Shown here: positions 8,446 to 15,563 of the stretch, piece by piece | How positions within the stretch are numbered: position 1 is the stretch's first letter | How the letters are laid out: each line of letters begins with the position of its first letter | Assembly (NCBI GenBank): GCA_034433995.1 | Contig: DAOTZU010000051.1 | Coordinates: 1 to 23,963, forward strand | Direction of reading: 5' to 3' | Source: DAOTZU01 sp034433995 | Lineage (GTDB): Bacteria; Chloroflexota; Anaerolineae; UBA1429 | DNA length: 23,963 nt | The notes under the pieces: generated by a model | Told to the model about the DNA's origin: nothing | Seen by the model: the letters and a program-made list of their open reading frames with translations, nothing else | Database searches by the model: none | Translations under genes and position numbers: made by a program

Positions 8446-8466
8446 AAAAAGACCTTTTTCAGGTCT
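8446..8466 (-). terminator. Rho-independent terminator closing the obgE-nadD-TIM-barrel operon
   Basis: Reading the minus strand, AGACCT, the loop GAAAA and AGGTCT form a 6-bp stem followed at once by a T run. The structure lies about 60 nt after the TIM-barrel stop codon and just before the mraZ promoter, so it separates the two minus-strand operons. The stem is short, so termination may be partial. The plus-strand reading has no T run. Confidence 0.65.
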
Positions 8467-8526
8467 CCAATGAGGGATCTTGGGCCCGGTCCGTGGGCCT
8501 AGACTGCGTAAAAACGCCGATGGGTT

Positions 8527-9390
8527 CTATGCGGGATGGGACACGATAGAGGTAGAGATGGGGAGCGCAGAGGTTTCTGCCGCGCGGACAAAGGCGATGG
8601 CTTGGGCCAGACGCGCCCTGAGGCGCCCGGGGGACCATGCCTGCAGGGCCGCCGGGCTGGGCTCCAAGGTGATGGGGCCGCCGAACCCCTCGGCGTGCAT
8701 CCGGGCCAAGAGGGCGGCCAAGGGCAGAATCCCTTCGCCGGGGAGTTGGTGATGCAAGAACAGGGTTTTGTAGGCCCTTGCGGGCGCGGGGGTGGCCACA
8801 ATTTTGAGATCGCTCAGGTGCACGTTGGCCAAGCGGTCGCGCAAGGCCTCGTAGGTGGCCAGGAGAGCTGGGCCCGGCGTGCCCACGTGGCAGGTATCCA
8901 GCGTCACGTCCAAGTCGTAGCGGCGGGCGAAATCGGCCAAGACGGGGGCGCTGGCCAAGGGGTTGCGGCGGCCGGCGGCGGAGTAGACGCCCGGATTCTC
9001 CAGGGCCAGGCGCGTGGGGCTACCGGAGAGCATCTCCCGGCAGCGGTTCAAGATCCGCAGCCAGGTCTGGGCGGAGGGATCGGCCCAGCGCAGCGCGCCA
9101 TGGTCGTGGATCACCACCCGTGGGCAGCCCAGGGCTAGGGCCAGCTCCACGGCCTCAAGCATGCGCCACGGCCCCCGGCCCCGTGGGGTGAAGGAAAGGA
9201 GCGATTGGTGCACGCTGTAGATGGTCAGCCCCCAGCGCCGGCCGATGGCCTCGATGGTGGCGGGACGGCGCAGCCACGTCTCTGGCCCGCTGACCAGCTC
9301 GATCCCGTCGAACCCGCTCTCGGCGGCCAGGGCGCAGGTCTTTTCCAGGGGGAGATGATACATGCAGGCGGTGGATAGACTCAGCAGCAC
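8527..9390 (-). CDS. Sugar phosphate isomerase/epimerase family protein (xylose-isomerase-like TIM barrel)
   Basis: The product has the fold of the AP-endonuclease-2/xylose-isomerase-like family: metal-dependent isomerases, epimerases or endonuclease-IV relatives. It opens with SLSTACMYHLPLE and GFDGIELV. The four acidic or histidine positions expected of the metal site are visible in LALENPG, VTLDTCHVG, NVHLSD and ITLEPSP. The substrate cannot be told. The start is uncertain: GTG at 9390 (behind a GGGG tract) or TTG at 9405. Both give a barrel-length protein of about 287-292 residues, whereas the longest open frame runs back into nadD. It follows nadD closely, so it is the last gene of the obgE operon and ends before a terminator. 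Confidence 0.8.
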   Translation of the reverse strand: MLLSLSTACMYHLPLEKTCALAAESGFDGIELVSGPETWLRRPATIEAIGRRWGLTIYSVHQSLLSFTPRGRGPWRMLEAVELALALGCPRVVIHDHGALRWADPSAQTWLRILNRCREMLSGSPTRLALENPGVYSAAGRRNPLASAPVLADFARRYDLDVTLDTCHVGTPGPALLATYEALRDRLANVHLSDLKIVATPAPARAYKTLFLHHQLPGEGILPLAALLARMHAEGFGGPITLEPSPAALQAWSPGRLRARLAQAIAFVRAAETSALPISTSIVSHPA

Positions 9391-9409
9391 AGGGATGCCC
9401 CACAACAGG

Positions 9410-10066
9410 TCACGAATGTTCCTCTGCAAGATACAGGTGATGTTCGCGGATGTAGCGTTCCACGGCGGCGGGCACCTGGTAGCGGATGGGCCGCCCCTGG
9501 CGCAGGCGGTCACGGATGTCGGTGGAGGAGATGCCCAGGTGGATGGTGGTGATCACCTCCGTCGCCGCCCGCAGGCCGGGCAGCGCACGCTCCAGGGCTT
9601 CCCAATCCACGGTGAAACCCGGCCGCTGGACGGCCACAAGGCGGGCCAAGCGGATCACTTCTTCGGGGGAGCGCCAATGCCGGATCCCGGCCAGGGTATC
9701 CAGCCCCAAGATGAAATAGAGCCGGGTTGCCGGGCCGTACTCTTGGCGCAGGGCACGGAGGGTATCCACCGTGAAAGAAGGCCCTCGGCGCTCCAGATCC
9801 ACCCGCGAGATGCCGAAATGGGGGTTCTCGGCGATGGCCAGCTCCACCATGCGCAGGCGATCTTCTGCCGGCGCAAACGTGCTTTGCAGCTTGAACGGCG
9901 AGACCTTGGCCGGCACAAACAGCACCCGCTCCAGGCCCAAGCAAGCCCGGGCTTCCTCGGCGATGATCAGATGGCCGATGTGGATGGGGTCAAAGGTGCC
10001 TCCCAAGAGGCCCAGCTTGATCGCGGCAGGCTCTTCCGCCGGGCTGCTGCTCGTCCTCAGCGCCAT
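9410..10066 (-). CDS. nadD: Nicotinate-nucleotide adenylyltransferase NadD
   Basis: NadD condenses nicotinate mononucleotide with ATP to give deamido-NAD in the cytoplasmic NAD biosynthesis pathway. The 218-residue product has the nucleotidyltransferase motif LGGTFDPIHIGHL near residues 19-31, VPAKVSPFK near 51 and the C-terminal ISSTDIRDR near 180. All are typical of the family, and the length is normal. The ATG at 10066 lies within the last codons of obgE (10-nt overlap), so it is probably translated by coupling. The obgE-nadD pairing is common in bacteria. Confidence 0.95.
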   Translation of the reverse strand: MALRTSSSPAEEPAAIKLGLLGGTFDPIHIGHLIIAEEARACLGLERVLFVPAKVSPFKLQSTFAPAEDRLRMVELAIAENPHFGISRVDLERRGPSFTVDTLRALRQEYGPATRLYFILGLDTLAGIRHWRSPEEVIRLARLVAVQRPGFTVDWEALERALPGLRAATEVITTIHLGISSTDIRDRLRQGRPIRYQVPAAVERYIREHHLYLAEEHS

Positions 10067-11370
10067 TCCAGCTCAATCTCTCCGATGATCACCGTATCGC
10101 CCAGCTCCACGCCGGCCTCTTGCAGTTTGGCCGTGGCGCCTCGGGCTTGAAGGATGCGCTCAAAGCGCTCGATGGCCTCCTCGTTAGACCAATCGGTCAT
10201 GCGCGCCAGGCGTTCGATCTCTTGGCCGCTCACCCTAAAGACGCCAGGCGCCTCCTGGGTGATGGTGATGGTGGTATCTTCCCGCTGGTGGGGGCGAAAG
10301 ACAAAAAGTTCCTCCGTTTCCGGCTCTTCGCGGGGGAGGCTTGCCAAGCGTTCTGCCAAGACGCGCAACAGCTCGCGCACCCCTTGGCCCGTCACCGCGG
10401 AGATGGCATAGACCTCGCCGGCCTGCGGCAGGAGGGCCTGGCGGATGGCGGGGTAGCGTTCTTGCACCTCGGGCAGGTCCATCTTGTTCAGCGCCACCAC
10501 CTGGGGTTTGGCGGCCAATTTCTCGCTATAGAGGGCCAGCTCGCGGTTGATGGCGTGAAAATCGGCCACGGGATCGGGGCTGGCGCCATCCAGGAGGTGC
10601 ACCAAAAGCCGGGTGCGCTCCACATGGCGCAGGAATTGGAGGCCCAAGCCGGCCCCCTCATGGGCGCCCTCGATGAGGCCGGGGATATCGGCCATCACCA
10701 GCGTGCGTTCGTCTATCTCCACCACGCCCAAGTTGGGGGTGAGGGTGGTGAAGGGATAGTCGGCGATCTTGGGCCTGGCCGCGCTCACGCGAGAGAGCAG
10801 GGTAGATTTGCCCGCGTTGGGTTTGCCCACCACGCCCACGTCGGCGATGAGCTTGAGCTCCAGCCGCAAGGTGCGCTCTTGGCCGGGCTCGCCGCGCTCG
10901 GCGAACCGGGGCGCCTGGCGGGTGGGGGTGGCAAAGACGGCGTTGCCCCGCCCGCCGCGCCCGCCACGGGCCACCAGGAGGGTCTGGCCATGGCGGACCA
11001 GATCGCCCAGGATCTCACCGGTGGCGGCGTCGCGCACGACGGTGCCCGTCGGAACGTCAATGTAGAGCGGCGCCCCCGATCGTCCTTGCATCCCCTTGCC
11101 CTGGCCCGGCCCGCCATCCTCGGCGCGAAAGTGGCGCCGCTTGGTAAAGGCCACCAGGGTGTTCAACCCCCGGTTGGCGCGCAGATAGACATCCCCCCCG
11201 GCCCCGCCATTGCCGCCGTTGGGGCCGCCCAGGGGAACAAATTTCTCGCGGCGGAAGCTCACGCAGCCGTTGCCGCCGTCGCCACCGCGCACCACGATGG
11301 TCGCTTCGTCGAAGAATAGCCCCTCGGTCACAGGCACCGCTTTCAACCAACAGATCCCATCTCCCGGCAC
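10057..11370 (-). CDS. obgE: GTPase Obg (CgtA), ribosome assembly and stress-linked GTPase
   Basis: Obg is an essential P-loop GTPase involved in 50S subunit maturation. The glycine-rich Obg domain (GGDGGNGCVSFRREKFVP near residue 29 onward) is followed by a G domain with G1 GKPNAGKST (about 182-190), G3 DIPGLIEG (about 228), G4 NKMD and G5 ISA. A C-terminal OCT domain starts near residue 350 (EELFVFRP). The start is unsettled. The longest frame begins at a GTG (11370) that directly touches its AAGAGG; GTG codons at 11337 and 11331 give the N-terminus more usual for the family (TEGLFFDEATI). It is the first gene of its operon, about 45 nt after a good promoter. Confidence 0.95.
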   Translation of the reverse strand: MPGDGICWLKAVPVTEGLFFDEATIVVRGGDGGNGCVSFRREKFVPLGGPNGGNGGAGGDVYLRANRGLNTLVAFTKRRHFRAEDGGPGQGKGMQGRSGAPLYIDVPTGTVVRDAATGEILGDLVRHGQTLLVARGGRGGRGNAVFATPTRQAPRFAERGEPGQERTLRLELKLIADVGVVGKPNAGKSTLLSRVSAARPKIADYPFTTLTPNLGVVEIDERTLVMADIPGLIEGAHEGAGLGLQFLRHVERTRLLVHLLDGASPDPVADFHAINRELALYSEKLAAKPQVVALNKMDLPEVQERYPAIRQALLPQAGEVYAISAVTGQGVRELLRVLAERLASLPREEPETEELFVFRPHQREDTTITITQEAPGVFRVSGQEIERLARMTDWSNEEAIERFERILQARGATAKLQEAGVELGDTVIIGEIELEWR

Positions 11371-11415
11371 CCTCTTGGGGCGGCGAGAGATGTCCGTTTC
11401 TATCGTTTCGTGCAG

Positions 11416-11444
11416 AGGATACTCGTAAAGACCGTTACTGTCAA
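11416..11444 (-). promoter_or_regulatory. Sigma70-type promoter of the obgE operon
   Basis: On the minus strand a perfect -35 TTGACA (11444-11439) is followed after 17 bp by TATCCT (11421-11416). Transcription should start near 11409, leaving a leader of about 40 nt before the GTG at 11370. Confidence 0.75.
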
Positions 11445-11548
11445 AACCTTTCTAAAAGGAAGGTGTCGAAAAAAGGCATGTAGACGCTTTGTCCGCCGTC
11501 GGATGGAATCCCACGGCTCTGCTTGCCAAGCCCGCAGCGCGGGCTTAC

Positions 11549-11582
11549 CATCCCCAGACGTCGGTTTCTAACCGACGGGCGC
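11549..11582 (+). repeat. Dispersed 34-bp hairpin repeat, copy 1
   Basis: The unit starts CATCCCC, contains the CGTCGGTT/AACCGACG hairpin and ends GACGGGCGC. It matches 18403-18436 at 29 of 34 bases without gaps. The similarity continues more weakly into a CTCG...CCCTC tail in both copies. Confidence 0.75.
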
Positions 11583-11600
11583 ATTTCTCGACTCCCTCTT

Positions 11601-11637
11601 CCAAAGGAGAGCTCTCCACAATTGTAGGCGCCTTTGG
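11601..11637. repeat. Nested palindromes flanked by CCAAAGG/CCTTTGG
   Basis: The 7-bp arms CCAAAGG (11601-11607) and CCTTTGG (11631-11637) enclose three perfect palindromes in a row: GGAGAGCTCTCC (11606-11617), ACAATTGT (11618-11625) and GGCGCC (11627-11632). It lies inside the larger inverted-repeat element and could be part of it or a binding site. Confidence 0.5.
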
Positions 11638-11731
11638 CTGGGTTTGCGGGGATGCATTGGGCCGCCGGTAGATGGTGGGCCCTGTTCGCCTCGGATTCCA
11701 TCCGACGTTGGTCCCCGCATCATCAAGGCAT

Positions 11732-11760
11732 TTGACGTCGCCCCCAGGGCACACTACAAT
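11732..11760 (+). promoter_or_regulatory. Sigma70-type promoter of the bactofilin gene pair
   Basis: TTGACG (11732-11737) and TACAAT (11755-11760) are separated by 17 bp and each matches consensus at five of six bases. Transcription should start near 11767, giving a leader of about 40 nt that contains a strong ribosome binding site. Confidence 0.75.
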
Positions 11761-11807
11761 AGGGCTATCGAATCCCTCTCCCGCGTGCGAGAAAAGGAGG
11801 TATCCCG

Positions 11808-12257
11808 TTGCTCAAGAAGGACAAGACTCCTGTGGTGCTGGGGGGCAAGATTGATAACCTCCTGGGGGCCAACACCAGTTTCAAAGGCACCCTCAAGGCC
11901 GATGGCAATCTGCGCATTGATGGCATCTACCAAGGGCAGATCGAGACGACGGGGAACGTCATCATCGGGCCTTCGGCGCGGGTCTTGGCCGATATCACCG
12001 CCAACGCCGTGCAGGTTTGGGGCGCTGTGCGGGGCAATATCGTCACCCAAGGGAGGTTGGAGATCTTGCCCAACGGCCGGGTGTGGGGCGATGTGCGGGT
12101 GGCCTCTCTGCTCATTGATGAGGGGGGGATGTTTCGGGGGCAATGCCTCATGGCCGGTGAGGATGTGCCGCCTGCCATGCTCCTGGAATCGGGCGATGTG
12201 CAGCCCGCCGTGGAACCAACCACCGTCGCGCCGGCAGAATCTGCGCCCAAGGACTAG
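11808..12257 (+). CDS. Bactofilin family cytoskeletal protein
   Basis: Bactofilins polymerise without nucleotide into right-handed beta-helical filaments that organise the cell envelope. The 149-residue product shows the regular short-strand pattern of the DUF583 beta helix from about residue 11 to 115: GKIDNLLGANTSFKGTLKAD, then LRIDGIYQGQI, VIIGPSARVLADI and GNIVTQGRLEI. A short acidic, proline-rich tail follows. The start is a TTG at 11808, chosen because an AAAAGGAGG ribosome binding site lies 8 nt upstream and the next in-frame alternatives would cut into the helix. It is followed after 46 nt by a membrane protein gene, probably co-transcribed, which may anchor the filament. Confidence 0.9.
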   Translation: MLKKDKTPVVLGGKIDNLLGANTSFKGTLKADGNLRIDGIYQGQIETTGNVIIGPSARVLADITANAVQVWGAVRGNIVTQGRLEILPNGRVWGDVRVASLLIDEGGMFRGQCLMAGEDVPPAMLLESGDVQPAVEPTTVAPAESAPKD

Positions 12258-12303
12258 GCTGTCCTCTCCTCGATGATCCTAAAGAATGGGATGACCCGCG
12301 ACG

Positions 12304-13245
12304 ATGAATGCGGTCTTTATCCACAAGAATTGTGTCCTGCGCGATAGCCACGCCGATCTGCAAGCGCCCGCCGAGACCTGGCGTTTGACGCCGGCCACCC
12401 TGGAGGCGATCCGCTTCTTGGGCACGGAGGAGACGCTGGTCTTTGTGTACGATCCGGCGCCTGCGGCGGGCGCGCCTGGGGAACACCGGGGCAACGGCTT
12501 GGAGGCCTTGGTCAAGCAAGTGGAGGCGGCCGGCGGCCGGGTGGATGGCCTGATCTCCTGTGGACATCACCCGGAGGAGCCCTGCAAATGCTGGGGAGAT
12601 TCCCCCGGCCTCTTGTGGATGGCGGCGGCCGAGTTCAGTTTGCGGCTCAACGAGTGTTATGTCTTGGCCGATAGCGAGCAGGATGTGTGCGCCGCCTGTG
12701 CCGTCGGCGCCCGGCCGCTGTTGGTGCTCTGCGAGCGCTCCATCGGCGAGGTTTTGGGTGATCTGCCCCGCTACAAGAGCTTTCCCATCGCCACGGATCT
12801 CACCAGGGCGGTGAGCTATATCGCCGTGGAGGAGGAGATCAACCGGCAGTTGGGCCATCCTCGGAGCGAACCCACGGCGCCACCCAACACCGAGAGCCTG
12901 TATGGCCCCTCTGCTGCCTTGCCCACCCTCCAGGTCACCTCGGTCTTGGCCCAGGGGCTACAGACGCGCATGCGCAAGGCGCGGGTGCAATTGCGCGATA
13001 TGGGCCGCTGGCTCACTTTCCTCGTGTTGGGGGCTGTGGGGCTGAGCCTGGGCATCGCGTACATGCTCACTCACCTCTATCGCAGCCAACCCTTCCCCGA
13101 GTTCGTCTATTGGATCACGCTGCAATTCATCCCCCGGCCGGTGCGCGGAGGGTTGTTCATCGCCTGGGGTGCGGGGGCGCTGGCCTTGGCCGTGCGCAGC
13201 TTTTATCGCTCCACGGCTCGGTTTTGGCGCCGGCAGCGGCCCTAA
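12304..13245 (+). CDS. Degenerate GmhB-like HAD-fold protein with C-terminal membrane segments
   Basis: Residues 1-145 resemble the HAD-IIIA phosphatases of the GmhB/histidinol-phosphatase type. The resemblance covers the N-terminal strand, a zinc-site segment SCGHHPEEPCKCW (Cys86, His88, Cys94, Cys96), PGLLWMAAAEF and VLADSEQDVCAACAVGARPLLV. The catalytic residues are gone: the expected DxD motif reads HKNC (residues 7-10), the TNQ motif reads VYDP, and the lysine of CRKP reads WGD. Residues 185-235 look like a linker. Membrane helices follow at about 237-256 and 282-300. It is therefore probably a non-enzymatic, membrane-bound binding protein, but this is inference. It lies 46 nt after the bactofilin gene with only a weak ribosome binding site, and its stop overlaps the stop of the convergent DUF4097 gene. 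Confidence 0.7.
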   Translation: MNAVFIHKNCVLRDSHADLQAPAETWRLTPATLEAIRFLGTEETLVFVYDPAPAAGAPGEHRGNGLEALVKQVEAAGGRVDGLISCGHHPEEPCKCWGDSPGLLWMAAAEFSLRLNECYVLADSEQDVCAACAVGARPLLVLCERSIGEVLGDLPRYKSFPIATDLTRAVSYIAVEEEINRQLGHPRSEPTAPPNTESLYGPSAALPTLQVTSVLAQGLQTRMRKARVQLRDMGRWLTFLVLGAVGLSLGIAYMLTHLYRSQPFPEFVYWITLQFIPRPVRGGLFIAWGAGALALAVRSFYRSTARFWRRQRP

Positions 13246-14165
13246 AGGGCGCGGAGCTTTTCCAGACCCTCGCTCACCGTCATCCGCCCTTCCTCAATGG
13301 CCTTGAGGATCTCCATGCGTCGGGCCCTGAGGGAGGGGGCTTCCGCGGTTGCGACCGAGGTCTCTTCCTCAAGGCTGAAAGGCTCTTGGGTGGGCTGAGG
13401 ACGTGGGGCGGGGCCGGCCGTCTCCAAAGGGCGGGTGGGCCGCGCGCTTGGCTCGGCTGTGGCCTGGGTTGGCGCCGCCTGGTCCGGATGTGTTGCGGCC
13501 CTGATGGCAATGTTGCCGCTGGTGGAGCGCAGGCGGACCTCCACACCGCCGCCGTTGATGGCCACCTCCAGACGGCCCCAGCCGTGGTGTTTGGCCTCAT
13601 GGGGGAGGTCGCAGGAGAACTCGCCCGACAGCGTATGCATGTGCACCGTGCAGGGCTGAGCTTGGGGCAGGAGCAGGGTGAGGTTGCCGCTGACGCTGCG
13701 CCAGCTGTACAGCCCCTCCGCCGCCAAACAGGTCTCGCCGACCACGTCGCCGCTTACGGTATCCACCACCAAGCCCTCCAGGTGGCAGGCGCGCAGGATA
13801 ACCTCTCCGGAGACGGTGTGCACGTCCATGCGGCCCCGGAGGTTCTGGCCCGCTACATCGCCGGACATGGTCTGGATGGCGAATTCCCCGGCCAGATCCT
13901 CCAAGCGGATGTCGCCGCTCACCGAACGGAGGGTGAGATCACATTGCCGGGGCGCCTGGACCCGCACGTCCCCCGACCCATCCAGCCCGGCCTGGATGTT
14001 CACCGTGTTGCCATCTTGGTGCACCAGCGCGCCGCCCGCGGGGGCATGGACCGCCACCCGGTCTTGGTCCCAGCCGCTCACGCGAATATCGCCCAAAGTG
14101 CTGGTCACCACCAGCCGGCAGCCGGCGCCCGTGACCAAGGTCTGCTCTGTGATGAGGTTTTCCAT
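13242..14165 (-). CDS. DUF4097 beta-strand repeat protein with C-terminal SHOCT-like module
   Basis: The 307-residue product is dominated by repeats about 20 residues apart that each contain an SGD/SGE/SGN turn: SVSGDIRLE (81), TMSGDV (99), TVSGEV (117), TVSGDV (136), SVSGNL (157), TLSGEF (178) and STSGNI (214). This is the DUF4097 beta-helical fold. A proline-rich linker (about 225-275) leads to a helical module, MEILKAIEEGRMTVSEGLEK (284-303), shared with two neighbours. There is no signal peptide. Biochemical function is unknown. The ATG at 14165 has GGAG 8 nt upstream; a GTG at 14174 and an ATG at 14171 overlapping the upstream stop are alternatives. It is the last gene of a four-gene operon. 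Confidence 0.85.
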   Translation of the reverse strand: MENLITEQTLVTGAGCRLVVTSTLGDIRVSGWDQDRVAVHAPAGGALVHQDGNTVNIQAGLDGSGDVRVQAPRQCDLTLRSVSGDIRLEDLAGEFAIQTMSGDVAGQNLRGRMDVHTVSGEVILRACHLEGLVVDTVSGDVVGETCLAAEGLYSWRSVSGNLTLLLPQAQPCTVHMHTLSGEFSCDLPHEAKHHGWGRLEVAINGGGVEVRLRSTSGNIAIRAATHPDQAAPTQATAEPSARPTRPLETAGPAPRPQPTQEPFSLEEETSVATAEAPSLRARRMEILKAIEEGRMTVSEGLEKLRAL

Positions 14166-14170
14166 CGGCA

Positions 14171-14545
14171 TCACTCCACATAAATCTCGACGCGCTCGCC
14201 GTCTTCTTGGTCTTCCACGTCAATGATCTTGCCCGAGACCCCCTCTTTGACCGCTTGCACGATCTGGCCGATGTCTATCCCTGCCATATCTGGGGCGAAT
14301 TTAGCCCCCATGCGCATCCCTACATGCACCAGGCCCACCGGGATGTTCACGTTGACCTTGTTCTTGCCGGTGCGCAAGTCGGTCACACGCACCCGGAACC
14401 AACGGGCGGCTTGACCACCGCCGGCCGGCTGCTCCTTCGCGCTGGCCTCGTCCAAGGCCGCCAGCAGCTTGGCCCCCTCCTCGGCGGTGATCTGGCCGTT
14501 CTCGATCATTTTCAAGATCTTGATGCGTTCTTCGTTCGTCGTCAT
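14171..14545 (-). CDS. Small SHOCT-like (YvlB-type) protein of unknown function
   Basis: The 124-residue product begins with the helical module ERIKILKMIENGQITAEEGA (6-25), related to the C-termini of the DUF2089 and DUF4097 proteins in the same operon. A basic, valine-rich domain follows (about 48-124: RVRVTDLRTGKNKVNVNIPV, later GKIIDVED and RVEIYVE). Proteins of this form are usually found next to DUF2089 and DUF4097 genes and have no established function. The ATG at 14545 is preceded by AGAGGGG. The stop overlaps the start region of the DUF4097 gene. The GNAT gene lies 37 nt upstream. Confidence 0.85.
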   Translation of the reverse strand: MTTNEERIKILKMIENGQITAEEGAKLLAALDEASAKEQPAGGGQAARWFRVRVTDLRTGKNKVNVNIPVGLVHVGMRMGAKFAPDMAGIDIGQIVQAVKEGVSGKIIDVEDQEDGERVEIYVE

Positions 14546-14582
14546 TTTCCCCTCTCTTTCTTGGGCGGGTGGATCGAGATCC

Positions 14583-15563
14583 CTAGCCCAATTCCAGGAC
14601 CATCTGAGCCAATACGCGCAACGTTTTGAACCCCAAACGGTGCAGGGCATGGAGCGCTTCGGGATGGCTGGCCGAGATGTAGGCCCGCACATGTTGGCGG
14701 GGCAGGTGTAACGCTGTGTGGAGCAGCGCCTCGGCCAGGGGCAGCTCCCAAAGGCCGCGCTGGTCCGGGCGCACGTGGAGCTCCACTTCGTGGGGGCCAT
14801 TGGGGAGTTTGGCGGTGAGCAGGCCATAGCCCACCAACTCCTTGCCCCAAGGGGCCACCCACTCCCAGCGCTCTCGACTGTTGAAGGCCATTTGTAGCCA
14901 TTGGCCCACGCGGTCCCACACGCCACGGCGATAGGCATCCAGGAGGCTGGGCCGATGGCGCAGCACCGCCGGCGGCGTGCTGGCCAGGATGAGGTGGAGC
15001 AGTGGCCGCGCATCGCTTGGGCGCAGCCGCCTCAGGGCGGGGGAGATGCCAAGGACCACGGGCCAAGCGTGAAAAGGCAGGTCTAGCTCGTGCACTGTGT
15101 CAAAGATGGTGAAGCCGCGATGTGTATAGAGGGCCAGGGCGGGGGCGTTATCGGCCCGCACCTGCAGCAAGATCCGCCGGCCACGCCGCTGGCGCACGTG
15201 GGCGAGGGCCACATCTAGCAATTGCCCGGCGATGCCTCGCCCGCGATAGGCCGGCAACACCGCCACGTTGCTGATATTCCAGGTGCCCGGCTCGCGGTCC
15301 TCCGTCAGGCTGATATTGCCCACCAGTTGGCCATCTTCGATCCAGACATAGCCAGAGAACAAGTGTACCGCCGCCCCCGCCACCCACAAAAGCGGCCCCA
15401 GGAGCGCCATCTGGCGCATATCCCGTACCATGGGGCTGCTGGTCAAAGCCAATTCCTCGCCGAAGGCGCTCTCGATGAGATCGGCCAACGGCTCCAGATC
15501 GCGCTGCGGATCCAGCGGGCGCACATAGCCGCCGCCGGCCCTTTCCAAGACGCGAGCAATCAT
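14583..15563 (-). CDS. Tandem GNAT-family N-acetyltransferase
   Basis: The 326-residue product has two GNAT domains. The first (about 10-165) has the acetyl-CoA-binding motif NVAVLPAYRGRGIAGQLL (99-116) and the NAPALALYTHRGF strand. The second (about 180-325) is degenerate: it keeps HVRPDQRGL and the HPEALHALHRLGFK ending but lacks a clear R/Q-x-x-G-x-G/A loop. Arrangements of this kind are known in mycothiol-synthase-like and other double-GNAT enzymes, but I cannot assign a substrate. The ATG at 15563 overlaps the DUF2089 stop as ATGA, so it is translationally coupled to the regulator. Confidence 0.88.
   Translation of the reverse strand: MIARVLERAGGGYVRPLDPQRDLEPLADLIESAFGEELALTSSPMVRDMRQMALLGPLLWVAGAAVHLFSGYVWIEDGQLVGNISLTEDREPGTWNISNVAVLPAYRGRGIAGQLLDVALAHVRQRRGRRILLQVRADNAPALALYTHRGFTIFDTVHELDLPFHAWPVVLGISPALRRLRPSDARPLLHLILASTPPAVLRHRPSLLDAYRRGVWDRVGQWLQMAFNSRERWEWVAPWGKELVGYGLLTAKLPNGPHEVELHVRPDQRGLWELPLAEALLHTALHLPRQHVRAYISASHPEALHALHRLGFKTLRVLAQMVLELG

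Larger units (their letters stand above)
11497..11707. repeat. Array of short hairpins bounded by a 15-bp inverted repeat
   Basis: The segment is bounded by CGTCGGATGGAATCC (11497-11511) and its exact reverse complement (11693-11707). Within or at its ends lie four small hairpins with 3-nt loops: 11497-11515 (8-bp stem, one mismatch), 11528-11546 (AAGCCCGC/GCGGGCTT, perfect), 11559-11577 (CGTCGGTT/AACCGACG, perfect) and 11689-11707 (one mismatch). Three of the four share a CGTCGGAT/CGTCGGTT arm. This looks like a REP- or MITE-type non-coding element rather than a gene. Confidence 0.7.
11371..11807. other. Divergent intergenic region between obgE and the bactofilin gene
   Basis: This 437-nt gap holds two divergent promoters, a set of short hairpins inside a 15-bp inverted repeat and a cluster of palindromes, each listed separately. 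Short open frames here run straight through the hairpin repeats, lack convincing ribosome binding sites and look non-coding. I see no RNA gene, insertion sequence or terminator. Confidence 0.7.

Noticed and set aside
11445..11457. CCTTT-CTA-AAAGG hairpin upstream of the obgE promoter as a terminator
   Set aside because: Only a 5-bp stem with no T run on either strand and no gene ending nearby.
11441..11701. An 86-codon minus-strand open frame in the intergenic hairpin region
   Set aside because: It reads straight through the inverted repeats and promoter, has no ribosome binding site and looks like the translation of a repeat.
14583..15013. In-frame extension of the small SHOCT-like gene upstream to 15013
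   Set aside because: The extension overlaps the GNAT gene in another frame and has no domain; the ATG at 14545 has a clear ribosome binding site and matches the family start.
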